A DNA stretch of 42,110 bases from CAZNER01 sp964572065 (GCA_964572065.1 CAZNER010000006.1:1-42110), one strand, 5' to 3'. Counted from the stretch's first letter, positions 21,770-30,351 are shown. Notes: a model not told the origin generated them from the sequence alone. Numbers and translations: made by a program.

Positions 21770-22261
21770 TTAACAAAGGTCGTAATATAGACAATATAAA
21801 GTAGCTAAATAATGAAAGTATATTCGTCTTCCATCGGTTTCTTTTTCTAATCCATCATCTTCTACATTCATAAAATCAATGCCTGTAGTTGTAGATTGAT
21901 TACTCCTAACTTTGTCATGCAATTCATTTTTGATTTTCTTAGCAAATTCTGTCCTATCTATATTATCTAAATCTGTAAAGTAAATATGTACTTCTATAAA
22001 TGTCTCCATTTTCCTTGTAGCAGCACCAACGTCTTGTGGCTCATAAGTAGTACCACCTTCAGGAATATGCATTACAATGTATGGGAAGTTTGGTTCATCT
22101 CCAGATTTAATTTCTTCGCTAAGATAGATAGGTATTTTTATATCTGAATTATACTTATCTTTTATTGTAAAACAATAATAAGAGTTAGCATCTTCATCAT
22201 ATTTTAATGTACCAAGATTTTCTCGGAATGCTACTCGTGGGTCAAAGCTAGAGTATGTCAT
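21770..22261 (-). CDS. tail terminator / tail completion protein
   Basis: A 163-residue protein with an alternating strand-helix pattern: NFPYIVMHIPEGGTTYEPQD, then ETFIEVHIYFTDLDNIDRTE and AKKIKNELHDKV. This resembles tail terminators, which cap the tube and join it to the head ('y-yiv-...-i-i-vfsk', helix). The order connector - terminator - tube supports it. GGAG precedes the ATG by about 8 bases. The C-terminus ends in Cys. Confidence 0.55.
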   Translation of the reverse strand: MTYSSFDPRVAFRENLGTLKYDEDANSYYCFTIKDKYNSDIKIPIYLSEEIKSGDEPNFPYIVMHIPEGGTTYEPQDVGAATRKMETFIEVHIYFTDLDNIDRTEFAKKIKNELHDKVRSNQSTTTGIDFMNVEDDGLEKETDGRRIYFHYLATLYCLYYDLC

Positions 22262-22263
22262 GT

Positions 22264-23211
22264 TTATTCTCCTGGAATCATTCCACCATCAATTACTGGT
22301 TTTGTTACTTTCTTTATTGCTCTTTGATATTGTTTCCACATTCTCGATTTGTCTTTTAATATTTCTATATCATATTTATTTGAATCTAAATCAGCTATCG
22401 TAGCTTTATCTAAAGCTTTAAAAGCTTGAATAGATTTATAAGCAGCAAGATACGCTACAGCCATTCTGAATTTTCTTTCATTATATGTTCCCCATTCAGT
22501 GTAATAGGATATTTTTACCCATTTTGCACTGCTTGGTATTGCTGTACCGTCTGTCTGCGTTATCGTAATTTTTCCACAATGGGCTTCATTTACAGTTATT
22601 TTTAAATCGTGGCAATCTCCATCTTCATCTTTCCACCAGCCCCAAATATCTGTTCCACATGAAGATTCTCCCCAGCCTTGAACTACTCCATCACCATCTT
22701 TATCTGCAATTGGTCCATGAGCTGTTTCAAAGACTGTGTTACTACCATCAAACCATTCTCCTGTATCTGGATTACAATTTGGTATATCATCGTGCCAAAA
22801 TTCAAATACATCATCTAACGCTTCTTGATATGCTTCCCATATTTGAGTTGATATATCATGGTCGCTGATAGATTTTTTTGAAGTTATGCCTGAGTATTTT
22901 CTAACATCATGTATTATATTCCATGGAAAGATATACAACTTATCATCAAATATAGCTCTATCTCCTTCAGTATCAGTAGTAATTACTTGAATATTATACT
23001 CTCCATATTTCATATCATCTGGGATTGCGTATTTACCCTGAAAGTAATTGTCTCCAGCACTTGTAGCCATAGAGGTTCCCCCAGCATTAACAAGACTGCC
23101 ACAAGAATCAAAAATATACATGGTACAATCTGATGGGTAAACTACAGCATCAGTTCTGTCAACAATTAATATTCTATGAACAAAAGTTTCTCCTCTTGTA
23201 TAAATGGACAT
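22264..23211 (-). CDS. head-tail connector-like protein with N-terminal Ig-like domain
   Basis: A 315-residue protein. Residues ~1-95 form an Ig/beta-sandwich-like domain (GETFVHRILIVDRTDAVVYP, ending GDRAIFDDKLYIFPW). The rest contains SISDHDISTQIWEAYQEALD, like gp6-type connectors, then an acidic insertion with DKDGDGVV (possible calcium loop), and a helical end with ERKFRMAVAYLAAYKSIQAF. It lies between head and tail genes, fitting an adaptor. GAGTGATTAA precedes the ATG. Confidence 0.55.
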   Translation of the reverse strand: MSIYTRGETFVHRILIVDRTDAVVYPSDCTMYIFDSCGSLVNAGGTSMATSAGDNYFQGKYAIPDDMKYGEYNIQVITTDTEGDRAIFDDKLYIFPWNIIHDVRKYSGITSKKSISDHDISTQIWEAYQEALDDVFEFWHDDIPNCNPDTGEWFDGSNTVFETAHGPIADKDGDGVVQGWGESSCGTDIWGWWKDEDGDCHDLKITVNEAHCGKITITQTDGTAIPSSAKWVKISYYTEWGTYNERKFRMAVAYLAAYKSIQAFKALDKATIADLDSNKYDIEILKDKSRMWKQYQRAIKKVTKPVIDGGMIPGE

Positions 23212-23215
23212 TTAA

Positions 23216-24583
23216 TCACTCTTCTTTAATTTTATATTTATATTTTTTACCATCTTTTTTTCTGTACTTATTTCTTTGTGTTTTTACTACATTATATTTC
23301 CATCTTTTTTTAATTATACTTTTCAGAGGCAGTTTGAAGAATACCCCTAATTTTGTAATAAGTGAATCTGATATGGTGAATGAATCTGATTTATTTATTT
23401 CTATTTCTTTTGTTGTAGATTCTGTTATGGTTATTGAATCTGATTTATTTATTTCTATTTCTTTTACTATGGATTCTGATAATGTTAGTGATTCTGATAA
23501 TGATTTTTCCCAGTTTGTCCCACCAGTTTGTTCGGCACCAAATGATAAAAATGTTGTAGGTGTGCTTTGACTTTCATATGCAGTGGATGCCCAATTTGAC
23601 CCTCGGTCTACTTTTGAAAGTCTTATTTCATCAAGTTTTCCACTGAAATAATCATCATGCCCCCCACTATCATATTCACAAGCTATAGTAAATGGTACAT
23701 TATTAGTATGTATACTATCAATTTCAGCTCTTACTTCAGTTGTACCAGCATCAGTACCATCAAGGTATATTTCACCATCTTTATTATTTCCACTTGGCAA
23801 TGTCATCATTGTATGGTACCATGAGTCAAAAGAAAAGTCTTGGTCATCTTCTCTTATGTGTGTAAATTCTCCTGTACCACCATCTTCACTTCCATATAAA
23901 CGAAGATAATCATTTCCTGCTTGTTGCTTGAACTGAGCTACATAACACCGTTCATTTGCATCTGTATCATATTTTCCAAGTATCCATTCAAAGTTACCAT
24001 TTCCTATAGTATCAAGATTCATCCAAAATTCCATTGTTAATTCATCTGTGATAGTATCAAGTGATGCAGAATCAGCAACCTCTAAATATTCACTTGAGCC
24101 TCTTACAAATTCTACGCAATAACCTATTTTTCCTGCTTGTTGAAATGAGCAACCATTACTGCCTGTTACATCATTATTGTTAGATGTGCTATCATCAATA
24201 GCGTTTGCATTTGCACCGTGCATGTGTAAAACCATGACATAATTTGAGTCCCATACATTTTCTGGGTCAGCTTGGTCTATTGCTTCGGCTGCATATTCAT
24301 AATACATATAAATAATAGTATCTGTAATTGACGACAAAGATGGAATTTTTACCCAAGCAATCAGTTCTCCAGTTCCATTATTCCATCTTTGTCTTTCATG
24401 CTTTAATTGAGTATCTTCAGCAGCATTATAAAATTTAATATCGTAACCGTCAGCTCGACAGCCAGTTAAATCAGCATCAGTAATACTAATTAGAATCGGG
24501 AAATCCGTTTCATCACCAGCAACCTTATCTTTGTCTATGGTGATTTGTTTCTTATGGTTGTAATTTGCATCAGCCCATGCCAT
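23216..24583 (-). CDS. DUF2341 + LamG/concanavalin adhesin-like virion protein
   Basis: A 455-residue protein. Residues ~5-95 (NYNHKKQITIDKDKVAGDET, then DGYDIKFYNAA) are the DUF2341 domain. Residues ~105-340 form a LamG/concanavalin-like domain (LHMHGANANAIDDSTSNNND, SLDTITDELTMEFWMNL, then DGTDAGTTEV, FSGKLDEIRLS). A repeated Ser/Thr stretch (ESLTLSESIV, NKSDSITITEST, NKSDSFTISDSL) follows, and a strongly basic end. DUF2341-LamG pairs are common in archaeal and bacterial surface proteins. It is probably displayed on the virion and binds glycans. There is no signal peptide. Confidence 0.8.
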   Translation of the reverse strand: MAWADANYNHKKQITIDKDKVAGDETDFPILISITDADLTGCRADGYDIKFYNAAEDTQLKHERQRWNNGTGELIAWVKIPSLSSITDTIIYMYYEYAAEAIDQADPENVWDSNYVMVLHMHGANANAIDDSTSNNNDVTGSNGCSFQQAGKIGYCVEFVRGSSEYLEVADSASLDTITDELTMEFWMNLDTIGNGNFEWILGKYDTDANERCYVAQFKQQAGNDYLRLYGSEDGGTGEFTHIREDDQDFSFDSWYHTMMTLPSGNNKDGEIYLDGTDAGTTEVRAEIDSIHTNNVPFTIACEYDSGGHDDYFSGKLDEIRLSKVDRGSNWASTAYESQSTPTTFLSFGAEQTGGTNWEKSLSESLTLSESIVKEIEINKSDSITITESTTKEIEINKSDSFTISDSLITKLGVFFKLPLKSIIKKRWKYNVVKTQRNKYRKKDGKKYKYKIKEE

Positions 24584-25048
24584 TTAACTTGCTCCACATG
24601 TAATTGTCCATGTAATCTTTAAAGTATCAGATGCTCCTTTATTTATTGCAGCAAATACTTGGCGACAAAGCATAGTTCCAGCAGCACCATCATTAAATAT
24701 TCCTGCTTCAGTAATAGCACCTGTACCATCTCCAGCAGCCCAATCTCCTACATATATGACATCATTATCATCTGCACCTGCACCTTGAGTTGTACTTGTG
24801 AGGGCGTTCCTGTCTAACTCAGTCTGTAAAGTGGTATCTGTACTTGCTGCTGCATTACTGCCTGTTCCTATCGCCATATGACTCATAGCAGATTGTCCTT
24901 GGTCAGATAGTTGGTCAGCTACCCATGCATCACCAGATTGTGTAATAACATTATGTATTTTTCTTTCGTCTTTAAGATTACCATCTTTATCAAATAATTG
25001 AATATGTAATTTTCCTTTTATAGCAATACGACCTTTTAATCCACTCAT
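24584..25048 (-). CDS. phage structural protein (tail fibre/decoration type)
   Basis: A 154-residue protein of a type I recognise from tailed phages: ERKIHNVITQSGDAWVADQL near residue 28, MAIGTGSNAAASTDTTLQTE near 58, ITEAGIFNDGAAGTMLCRQV near 111, and INKGASDTLKITWTI at the end. The 'GTG---A--T-L--E' and 'EAGIF' pattern recurs in fibre-base and head-fibre proteins. The exact virion location is unknown. GAGGT precedes the ATG by 6 bases. Confidence 0.65.
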   Translation of the reverse strand: MSGLKGRIAIKGKLHIQLFDKDGNLKDERKIHNVITQSGDAWVADQLSDQGQSAMSHMAIGTGSNAAASTDTTLQTELDRNALTSTTQGAGADDNDVIYVGDWAAGDGTGAITEAGIFNDGAAGTMLCRQVFAAINKGASDTLKITWTITCGAS

Positions 25049-25521
25049 GCTATTACCTCTTTAGATATTATTAAGTAGTCAAAAGTGCCTTCTCCAGTTT
25101 TCCAACATTTAACTCTGAAAATTATTGCCTCATCATTTTGATTTTCTTTTATTGCATATATTACTACACTTTCTGAAGTTTCATTAACCTTTTCTATTTC
25201 TATAAATTCAAAACCTTTAGCTTGTTTTATCGCATCAAGTTTTGATAAGAAAAAATCCATTGTTGCTGTATTAGCTTCTTCTGTTTTTGGTCCACCATAA
25301 TGATGCAGATATTCATATGGGGATTCATCTTTTACATATACTTTTTTATGAGACCAAGCATAACCTTCTTGACCCTTTACTTTATGTAATACAGCAAGTA
25401 AGAACTCTATCCAATTACCAGGATTATCAGATTGCTTTAGAACATGAACTTCTTTTACAAGTTCTTTAGATTCTAATTCTGCTATTGCTTCATTAAGTGC
25501 ATCTTCCACACTATCAGCCAT
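25045..25521 (-). CDS. hypothetical protein in the head-tail gene block
   Basis: A 158-residue soluble protein with an acidic N-terminal helix (DALNEAIAELESKELVKEVH), a middle helix (NWIEFLLAVLHKVKG) and a C-terminal strand region (SESVVIYAIKENQNDEAIIF). It overlaps the next gene by 4 bases and is tightly packed in the late operon, so it is probably virion-associated or an assembly factor. No family was recognised. Confidence 0.5.
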   Translation of the reverse strand: MADSVEDALNEAIAELESKELVKEVHVLKQSDNPGNWIEFLLAVLHKVKGQEGYAWSHKKVYVKDESPYEYLHHYGGPKTEEANTATMDFFLSKLDAIKQAKGFEFIEIEKVNETSESVVIYAIKENQNDEAIIFRVKCWKTGEGTFDYLIISKEVIA

Positions 25522-25522
25522 T

Positions 25523-25873
25523 CTAAGCCTCCTCTATATCTTCAATATTAACTTTAGTATTTTTATTTGATTTGTATTCCTCTTTCTTTTTTACTGCTCC
25601 ATAAGACTCTGTATCTTTATCATATTCTAATAATTGTTTCTTTTGAGACTCAGTGAGACTTTTTTTGCATTCTACTATTTTTCCACTAATAAGACTATTA
25701 CGTTTTTTAAACCACCCTTGTTGAAATTTTCTAAACTCTTTTTCTGTAATATCCCCATTTTTAAACTGTTTAGCTTTTTCATTATGAAACAATCTAAGTT
25801 TTTCTTGTAATCTATAAAGATATTTTAACTTTGCTTCAGGGGTTTTAGGTAATGAATCAATTTTAAACCTCAT
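25523..25873 (-). CDS. coiled-coil hypothetical protein
   Basis: A 116-residue, very charged, helical protein (AKLKYLYRLQEKLRLFHNEK, KEFRKFQQGWFKKRNSLISG), with a Lys-rich then acidic end. It looks like a small assembly or scaffolding accessory protein. No family was recognised. It lies between the RecB-like nuclease and a virion-block gene, 4 bases from the former. Confidence 0.5.
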   Translation of the reverse strand: MRFKIDSLPKTPEAKLKYLYRLQEKLRLFHNEKAKQFKNGDITEKEFRKFQQGWFKKRNSLISGKIVECKKSLTESQKKQLLEYDKDTESYGAVKKKEEYKSNKNTKVNIEDIEEA

Positions 25874-25877
25874 TTTC

Positions 25878-26609
25878 TCATCTCTTTTTTAAGAATGCAA
25901 ATTTTCCTTTTTTATATCTCCATTCATACAATGTTAGTGCTGCAAGATAAGCTGGAAATTCTTTCATAAGCTCATCATATGCTTTTTCTTTGATACTTAT
26001 TTTTCCGTCACGTATTCTTGCAATAAATACTCCAGCTACTTTTATGCCAGTTAATTCTTCAAAGGCATTCACATAAGCAGCAAGCTGAAGCCAATAAGTC
26101 GGGTATATATCTTTTCCAGTTTTCCAGTCACCTATTACCAGTGCAGTTTGTGCAAATTTAGGCTCTTTCACTCTTTTATGGTTTTTGATTGTGGCAACTA
26201 AGTATTCTTCACATGAAGTGTAATACCCAATATAGTCAGCAGTTCCAGCATACCCATATTCATTGCTCCAAAGATTCTGCTCTAAACCTTGTGGCTTTAA
26301 TTTGGATAATTTGGCAAATTTTTTAAACTCTTTTAAGCCATCTTGGATTTCTTTCTCATAAGACCCAAGATTTATTTGTTTACCTTTTAGTAAGTTTTCT
26401 ATTAATTTGTGAACGTGTGTTCCAATCGCCTGTCGAGTTTCCAGTATTTGATTAGCCTTCTTGTAGCCTATCCTTCCCATCCATGAGCGTAAGCGATGTT
26501 TGGAAATAACTCCAAGTGTGGCTGTTACTCTGTAATAAGATTTCCCATTAATTTTATACTCATTTGGTGATACAAATATTTCTGGTTTATCTATCTTTAT
26601 TTTTTTCAT
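25878..26609 (-). CDS. PD-(D/E)XK nuclease, RecB/Cas4-like
   Basis: A 243-residue protein with the ordered motifs of RecB-family nucleases: GTHVHKLIEN (about 83-92), GYAGTADYIGYY (about 118-129) with the first Asp, LVIGDWKTGKD (about 157-167) as the D-xK core, and YWLQLAAYVNAFEE (about 171-184) as the Q-xxx-Y motif. It lacks the Cys cluster of typical Cas4. It probably acts in recombination, end processing or host DNA degradation. Its place inside the virion operon, beside the tRNA, is unusual; it may be an inserted gene. It overlaps the small gene upstream (ATGA). Confidence 0.85.
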   Translation of the reverse strand: MKKIKIDKPEIFVSPNEYKINGKSYYRVTATLGVISKHRLRSWMGRIGYKKANQILETRQAIGTHVHKLIENLLKGKQINLGSYEKEIQDGLKEFKKFAKLSKLKPQGLEQNLWSNEYGYAGTADYIGYYTSCEEYLVATIKNHKRVKEPKFAQTALVIGDWKTGKDIYPTYWLQLAAYVNAFEELTGIKVAGVFIARIRDGKISIKEKAYDELMKEFPAYLAALTLYEWRYKKGKFAFLKKR

Positions 26610-26734
26610 GGAGATTCCTCAAAGAGTTGATACCATTCTCCGTGTTCAACTTTGAGTTTTGTCTCCTTGCTGGACCATGGATATACTATTATCTCTTGCC
26701 CAGTAACTTTATTTATATATTTTTTTGTTATCAT
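26606..26734 (-). CDS. 42-residue protein starting directly after the tRNA
   Basis: Reads MITKKYINKVTGQEIIVYPW onward, with a basic N-terminus and acidic end (FEESP). The ATG lies one base after the 3' end of the tRNA. There is no separate Shine-Dalgarno, although GGTG occurs in the tRNA T-stem/acceptor. 3' cleavage of the tRNA would leave an almost leaderless mRNA. The stop overlaps the start of the nuclease gene (ATGA), so it is likely a real, coupled gene. No family was recognised. Confidence 0.55.
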   Translation of the reverse strand: MITKKYINKVTGQEIIVYPWSSKETKLKVEHGEWYQLFEESP

Positions 26735-26735
26735 A

Positions 26736-26808
26736 AGCCTGCACCAAGATTTGAACTTGGATTCTCTGCTTACAGGGCAGACGTTCTTTCCGATTGAATT
26801 ACACAGGC
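26736..26808 (-). tRNA. tRNA-Thr (anticodon TGT)
   Basis: A 73-base cloverleaf: acceptor GCCTGTG with TGCAGGC (two G-T pairs), D-arm with TTC/GAA and a GG in the loop, anticodon stem TCTGC/GCAGA around CCTGTAA, and T-arm CCAAG-TTCAAAT-CTTGG. The anticodon is TGT, so Thr. Discriminator T73 matches archaeal tRNA-Thr, whereas bacterial ones usually have A73. CCA is not encoded. Oddities: position 33 is C instead of the nearly universal T, and the 10-25 pair is A-C. It may decode ACA codons, or be decayed. Confidence 0.85.
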
Positions 26809-26850
26809 AGTGTAATCTAAAGAAAAAAGAAAAGGGTTTAATCCCTAATC

Positions 26851-28173
26851 TTACTCACCAGCAGGGTTAACTACATGTCCAATAGCGTTAGTATCTAACT
26901 CGCCTATTGCGACATATGCCCACTGGTCGATTCTGTATGAATTACAGTTACTTTGGAAGAACTTGTAGGTCTTCGGTCTTTGTCCAAATACACAACCGAC
27001 TGCACGTCTTGAATCAATAACTACAGCAACTACTTCGTCATTTGCATCAGTACAAGAGTTTGCACCACAATACTCAATTGCTTTTAGACCACCAATCTTT
27101 TTTATTCTACCATCTGAATCAAATGAGATGTCTCCCATCCAAGGCATAGGTGTTGGTGTTTGCATTCTCTTGAAGATTGCAGCAACAGTAGGTGAAACAA
27201 TTATGTAGTCAGGGTTGTATGGGTTAGCTCCCTCTCTCATACTTGCTACAAGATTATGTATAGCATTGTAGAGTTCTAATAGAGCAGTATCAGTACAACA
27301 ACTTCCAGATATTGCAGGGCTACATGCTAGAGCAGTAGTCAATGCTTCTGAAGTTCCAGGTGTTGCTGTTTCTAGTTGAGCATAGATTTGAGCATCGAAC
27401 CATTGAGCCCATGAAGCTGCCATAGATTTGAGATATGAATCCATTAATACGGAACCAACATCCCATATATCTTTGTCACAGATTATGGCTTCTAGGTTAT
27501 ACTGTTTCAAGGTCAACGAATAAGTGCTGAATGTTATTGAAGCACAGCTAGCACATTCACAAGCACCAAGGCTTGTCGGGTCTCCAAAGGAGCCGAATGC
27601 ACGTATTTGTACCCCAAGACCATCGCCAGGGTTGATAGCTAATCCTTTAACACAAATTTTCATAAGGTCTGCTGTACAAACGAATGTTTCCCAGATAACC
27701 TTAGCATATGTATCTGCTGGACTCCAAGCTGAAACGTCATCGTCACAACCAGAGTCGGAGTTTGTGTTTCCAAATAACCCATCAAAACCACACTCTTTCC
27801 AAGTTTGGTTCTCATAGATTTGGAATCGGATTTTATCTAGCTCATCCCTGTTATGTTCGTATTGAGATTTGCTTTCAAAAGTATCGTTTCTCTTTTTGTA
27901 GCTGTTATAATAAAGCTGCATTTTATCTTGGTTGCCTGTATCATTAGCTACAATATCTCGAGTTGCGATTTTCTCCACTGGAGCAAGTTCGGGCTGGCCC
28001 TTGATGAGTTCATCCTTAATCTCTTCACGGATTTTGGCTTTGTACTCTTCTTCAGCCTTTATTTTATCTTCCTCATCTTGCTTTTTTAAAGCTTCGACAA
28101 GAACTTTCTTTTCCCTTTTTGCTTTCTCCTTCTGGAGTTCTTCCAAAGACATGTCGTCATATTCTTCGGTCAT
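26851..28173 (-). CDS. major capsid protein, HK97 fold
   Basis: A 440-residue protein after the protease gene. Residues ~1-75 are a charged coiled coil (SLEELQKEKAKREKKVLVEA), like the cleaved delta/scaffold domain of HK97. The body has typical features: LEAIICDKDIWDVGSVLMDS, MREGANPYNPDYIIVSPTVA, KKIGGLKAIEYCG and VIDSRRAVGCVFGQRP, the last resembling the end of HK97-fold capsids. Fifteen Cys residues, including CECASC and SCC, are exceptional. GGAGG lies 6 bases before ATG 28173; an in-frame upstream start overlaps the protease gene. Confidence 0.85.
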   Translation of the reverse strand: MTEEYDDMSLEELQKEKAKREKKVLVEALKKQDEEDKIKAEEEYKAKIREEIKDELIKGQPELAPVEKIATRDIVANDTGNQDKMQLYYNSYKKRNDTFESKSQYEHNRDELDKIRFQIYENQTWKECGFDGLFGNTNSDSGCDDDVSAWSPADTYAKVIWETFVCTADLMKICVKGLAINPGDGLGVQIRAFGSFGDPTSLGACECASCASITFSTYSLTLKQYNLEAIICDKDIWDVGSVLMDSYLKSMAASWAQWFDAQIYAQLETATPGTSEALTTALACSPAISGSCCTDTALLELYNAIHNLVASMREGANPYNPDYIIVSPTVAAIFKRMQTPTPMPWMGDISFDSDGRIKKIGGLKAIEYCGANSCTDANDEVVAVVIDSRRAVGCVFGQRPKTYKFFQSNCNSYRIDQWAYVAIGELDTNAIGHVVNPAGE

Positions 28174-28174
28174 T

Positions 28175-29077
28175 TTAATCCTCCGATTTATCATTTTTCT
28201 TAAGCCAGGTTATAATTTCCTGTCTTTTATTTTCGATTTTTTCATCAAGTTTTTTCTCACTTGTTGAAGTATCTTCTTGAGCCACATTTGAATTAGTATC
28301 TCTAATTCCACAACCGTCTCGGTCATTGCATCTACCTTCTAATACTGTAGATACACAGACTGGTATTACGTTTGTGAGTACAGGAACTCTGTCTCCTTCC
28401 TTGAAGCCTTCCCTTTCATAGTCTGTTCCTTCAGGAAGTTCAGATGTTTCTTTATATTCTATTTTACCATAATATGTCACCGACACATTTGGTATTAGAC
28501 CTGCCATCTCACATAATTCTACAAAAGCTTTCCATGCTGGATATTCTTTTGTTTTTTCATATGGGACAAGTTCCATAGAGACACTTTTGTTATCCTCATT
28601 TAAAATTACATTTTTATGATAACCAATAAATTTGGTAATATCTGTTAAATTCATAAAGGTACCAGAATGAGTACCAGCATGATTTATGTCATGTAGAGTA
28701 TTTTCCCATAATTTATAACAAGCTTTTAATGTTGACATAGGAAAAAATCCACCATTCATAAATCTGTCACCAACAATAGCTATCATATTTCTGACACTGG
28801 TTTCTGTTTTTGCCTTTTCCATATTAATAGTAACTTTTACTTTTTCTCTATGTAAAGGTACAGAATCAGTAAATAGTTCATAGCCCATAGATTCCATATG
28901 TTTTTTAAAAGATTCTCCATGTTTACTTCTCCAGATACCATAGCACCTGGCAACCACTGCATCATGGTCCAATTCTGGCTTTTCTTTTTTAACGTAAGGA
29001 ATGCAACGTGCAATGAAGTCTTTTTGGGATTCTCCAGGTTTTGGTGTTGGATTTCCCAGTTTTTCTTCTTCAGTCAT
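28175..29077 (-). CDS. prohead protease with C-terminal scaffold-like region
   Basis: A 300-residue protein just upstream of the capsid gene. The N-terminal PKPGESQKDFIARCIPYVKK with VARCYGIWR is a short domain I know from phage portal/protease proteins. The middle (MIAIVGDRFMNGGFFPMSTL, then HDINHAGTHSGTFMNLTDI, MELVPYEKTKEYPAWKAFVE) has a conserved-looking His and strand pattern fitting a herpes/U35-type prohead protease. The C-terminus is a charged helix (EKKLDEKIENKRQEIITWL), like a fused scaffold. Catalytic residues cannot be fixed by eye. Confidence 0.6.
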   Translation of the reverse strand: MTEEEKLGNPTPKPGESQKDFIARCIPYVKKEKPELDHDAVVARCYGIWRSKHGESFKKHMESMGYELFTDSVPLHREKVKVTINMEKAKTETSVRNMIAIVGDRFMNGGFFPMSTLKACYKLWENTLHDINHAGTHSGTFMNLTDITKFIGYHKNVILNEDNKSVSMELVPYEKTKEYPAWKAFVELCEMAGLIPNVSVTYYGKIEYKETSELPEGTDYEREGFKEGDRVPVLTNVIPVCVSTVLEGRCNDRDGCGIRDTNSNVAQEDTSTSEKKLDEKIENKRQEIITWLKKNDKSED

Positions 29078-29081
29078 ATAA

Positions 29082-29582
29082 TCACTTCTTACTTAATATC
29101 TTCTTATGTCTTTTATTTTGAATACTTGGTGTAAATATTGTTTCTTCAAGACATTTTGCATACTTAGGGAGTTTCCCTTGTTGATGGTTTTTTCGTGTTT
29201 TAAGTCTTGAATCTTGCCACATGTTGGGAATCCACTCATTAGGTGGTTTGACATAAGGTTTTAACATCTTTCTGAGTTCTTCAGGATGTTCCAGTAATTT
29301 ATCCAGTGACCAAAAGAACGCATCTCTATATGCAGTATCTTTTGATACTATCCAAAGGAACGCCTGTCCATATCCAAGTACCATTCTTTTTTGGTAGTCC
29401 ACTTTATTTAATTGCTCTCCAGTTAACAATAGTAGTGCATTTAGGTTTTTTACAACTGGATTTTGACTATATTTTAAATCCTCAGCTATCATATTCATAT
29501 CTTTCTTGAGGAATTTGTACCCAGTTTTAAGAACCATCCTTAATATCTTTTTAGCTCTTTCGCCAAGGATTATATCAGCCAT
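29082..29582 (-). CDS. hypothetical protein in the head module
   Basis: A 166-residue helical protein (KKILRMVLKTGYKFLKKDMN, ALLLLTGEQLNKVDYQKRMV) ending in a strongly basic tail (SIQNKRHKKILSKK). There is no membrane segment or motif. It lies between a coiled-coil protein and the protease, so a head-assembly role is plausible. Its ATG overlaps the upstream stop (29582). No family was recognised. Confidence 0.55.
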   Translation of the reverse strand: MADIILGERAKKILRMVLKTGYKFLKKDMNMIAEDLKYSQNPVVKNLNALLLLTGEQLNKVDYQKRMVLGYGQAFLWIVSKDTAYRDAFFWSLDKLLEHPEELRKMLKPYVKPPNEWIPNMWQDSRLKTRKNHQQGKLPKYAKCLEETIFTPSIQNKRHKKILSKK

Positions 29583-30202
29583 TACTTACCACAACTACAG
29601 GTTTTACTGTTGCATTTAGTTTTTCTTGCTGTATTTTTCTTTATCGCTTCAGCTTTTTGTTTCTTAAATTCTGCCATAGTTCCTGGGTCTTCCATAAGCT
29701 TTTTAAATTCTGCTTCAAATAGATTTTTTTCATCCTCTACTTGTTTTCTATTTTGAGTTAATTGTGTTGCTTTGTAATCCCCATAACGATTTACCATAAA
29801 TTCTTTAGTCCTTGTAGCTGTTTCCAAATATTCATCATATCTGTGCTGTAATTGTCCTTCAATAGATTTAATACTGTTTTTATAGGAGACAATTTGTTCA
29901 TCGAAGATTTTTAAGATTTCTTTTTTGTCTTCTTCTGGATAGGTCATTAGTTTTGGAATTAATGTTATTTGTACTGGTAATTTTACTTTCCCTTTTTGTA
30001 CTTTAGTTCTATGTTCTTGAAGTTTATTTAATACAAATTCATATTGAGCTTTTTGTTTTAACAATGCTGTATACCTGTTATTTACATCAACTAATTCTTG
30101 AAAGTATTGAGCTTCTTTTTGCATCAATGGTTGTGCTTGCTTTTTCTTCACTACTACAGCTTTATTTTTATCTTTTGTAGTATTTGCCCTCTTTCTTGCC
30201 AT
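29582..30202 (-). CDS. long coiled-coil protein with C-terminal Cys cluster
   Basis: A 206-residue, largely coiled-coil protein: basic N-terminus (MARKRANTTKDKNKAVVVKK), heptad-like stretches about 35-65 and 95-170, and a Cys-rich end CNSKTCSCGK. The composition suggests scaffold or assembly function; the last 10 residues could bind metal. No family was recognised. It lies between the small CGKPGRCC protein and the head genes. Confidence 0.55.
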   Translation of the reverse strand: MARKRANTTKDKNKAVVVKKKQAQPLMQKEAQYFQELVDVNNRYTALLKQKAQYEFVLNKLQEHRTKVQKGKVKLPVQITLIPKLMTYPEEDKKEILKIFDEQIVSYKNSIKSIEGQLQHRYDEYLETATRTKEFMVNRYGDYKATQLTQNRKQVEDEKNLFEAEFKKLMEDPGTMAEFKKQKAEAIKKNTARKTKCNSKTCSCGK

Positions 30203-30204
30203 AT

Positions 30205-30351
30205 TTACAACTCTCTTTTTAGAATTTTTGCTTGTTCTTTAGTTAATTTTACTTTTCCACCATAATCGTCTTTTATAGTTACTTTGTCTTCTTTTTTATC
30301 TAACACAGGACAGCATCTTCCTGGTTTTCCACACAATACAATTTTTGTCAT
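30205..30351 (-). CDS. 48-residue phage protein with CGKPGRCCP motif
   Basis: Starts MTKIVLCGKPGRCCPVL and continues with KVTIKDDYGGKVKLTKEQAK, a pattern I recall from small phage proteins near head genes (LCGKPGRCCP, DD-GG-V-LT). Three closely spaced Cys suggest a metal site or disulfide. GAGGT lies 5-6 bases before the ATG. It lies between the HK97 gp10-like gene and the coiled-coil gene. Function unknown. Confidence 0.65.
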   Translation of the reverse strand: MTKIVLCGKPGRCCPVLDKKEDKVTIKDDYGGKVKLTKEQAKILKREL

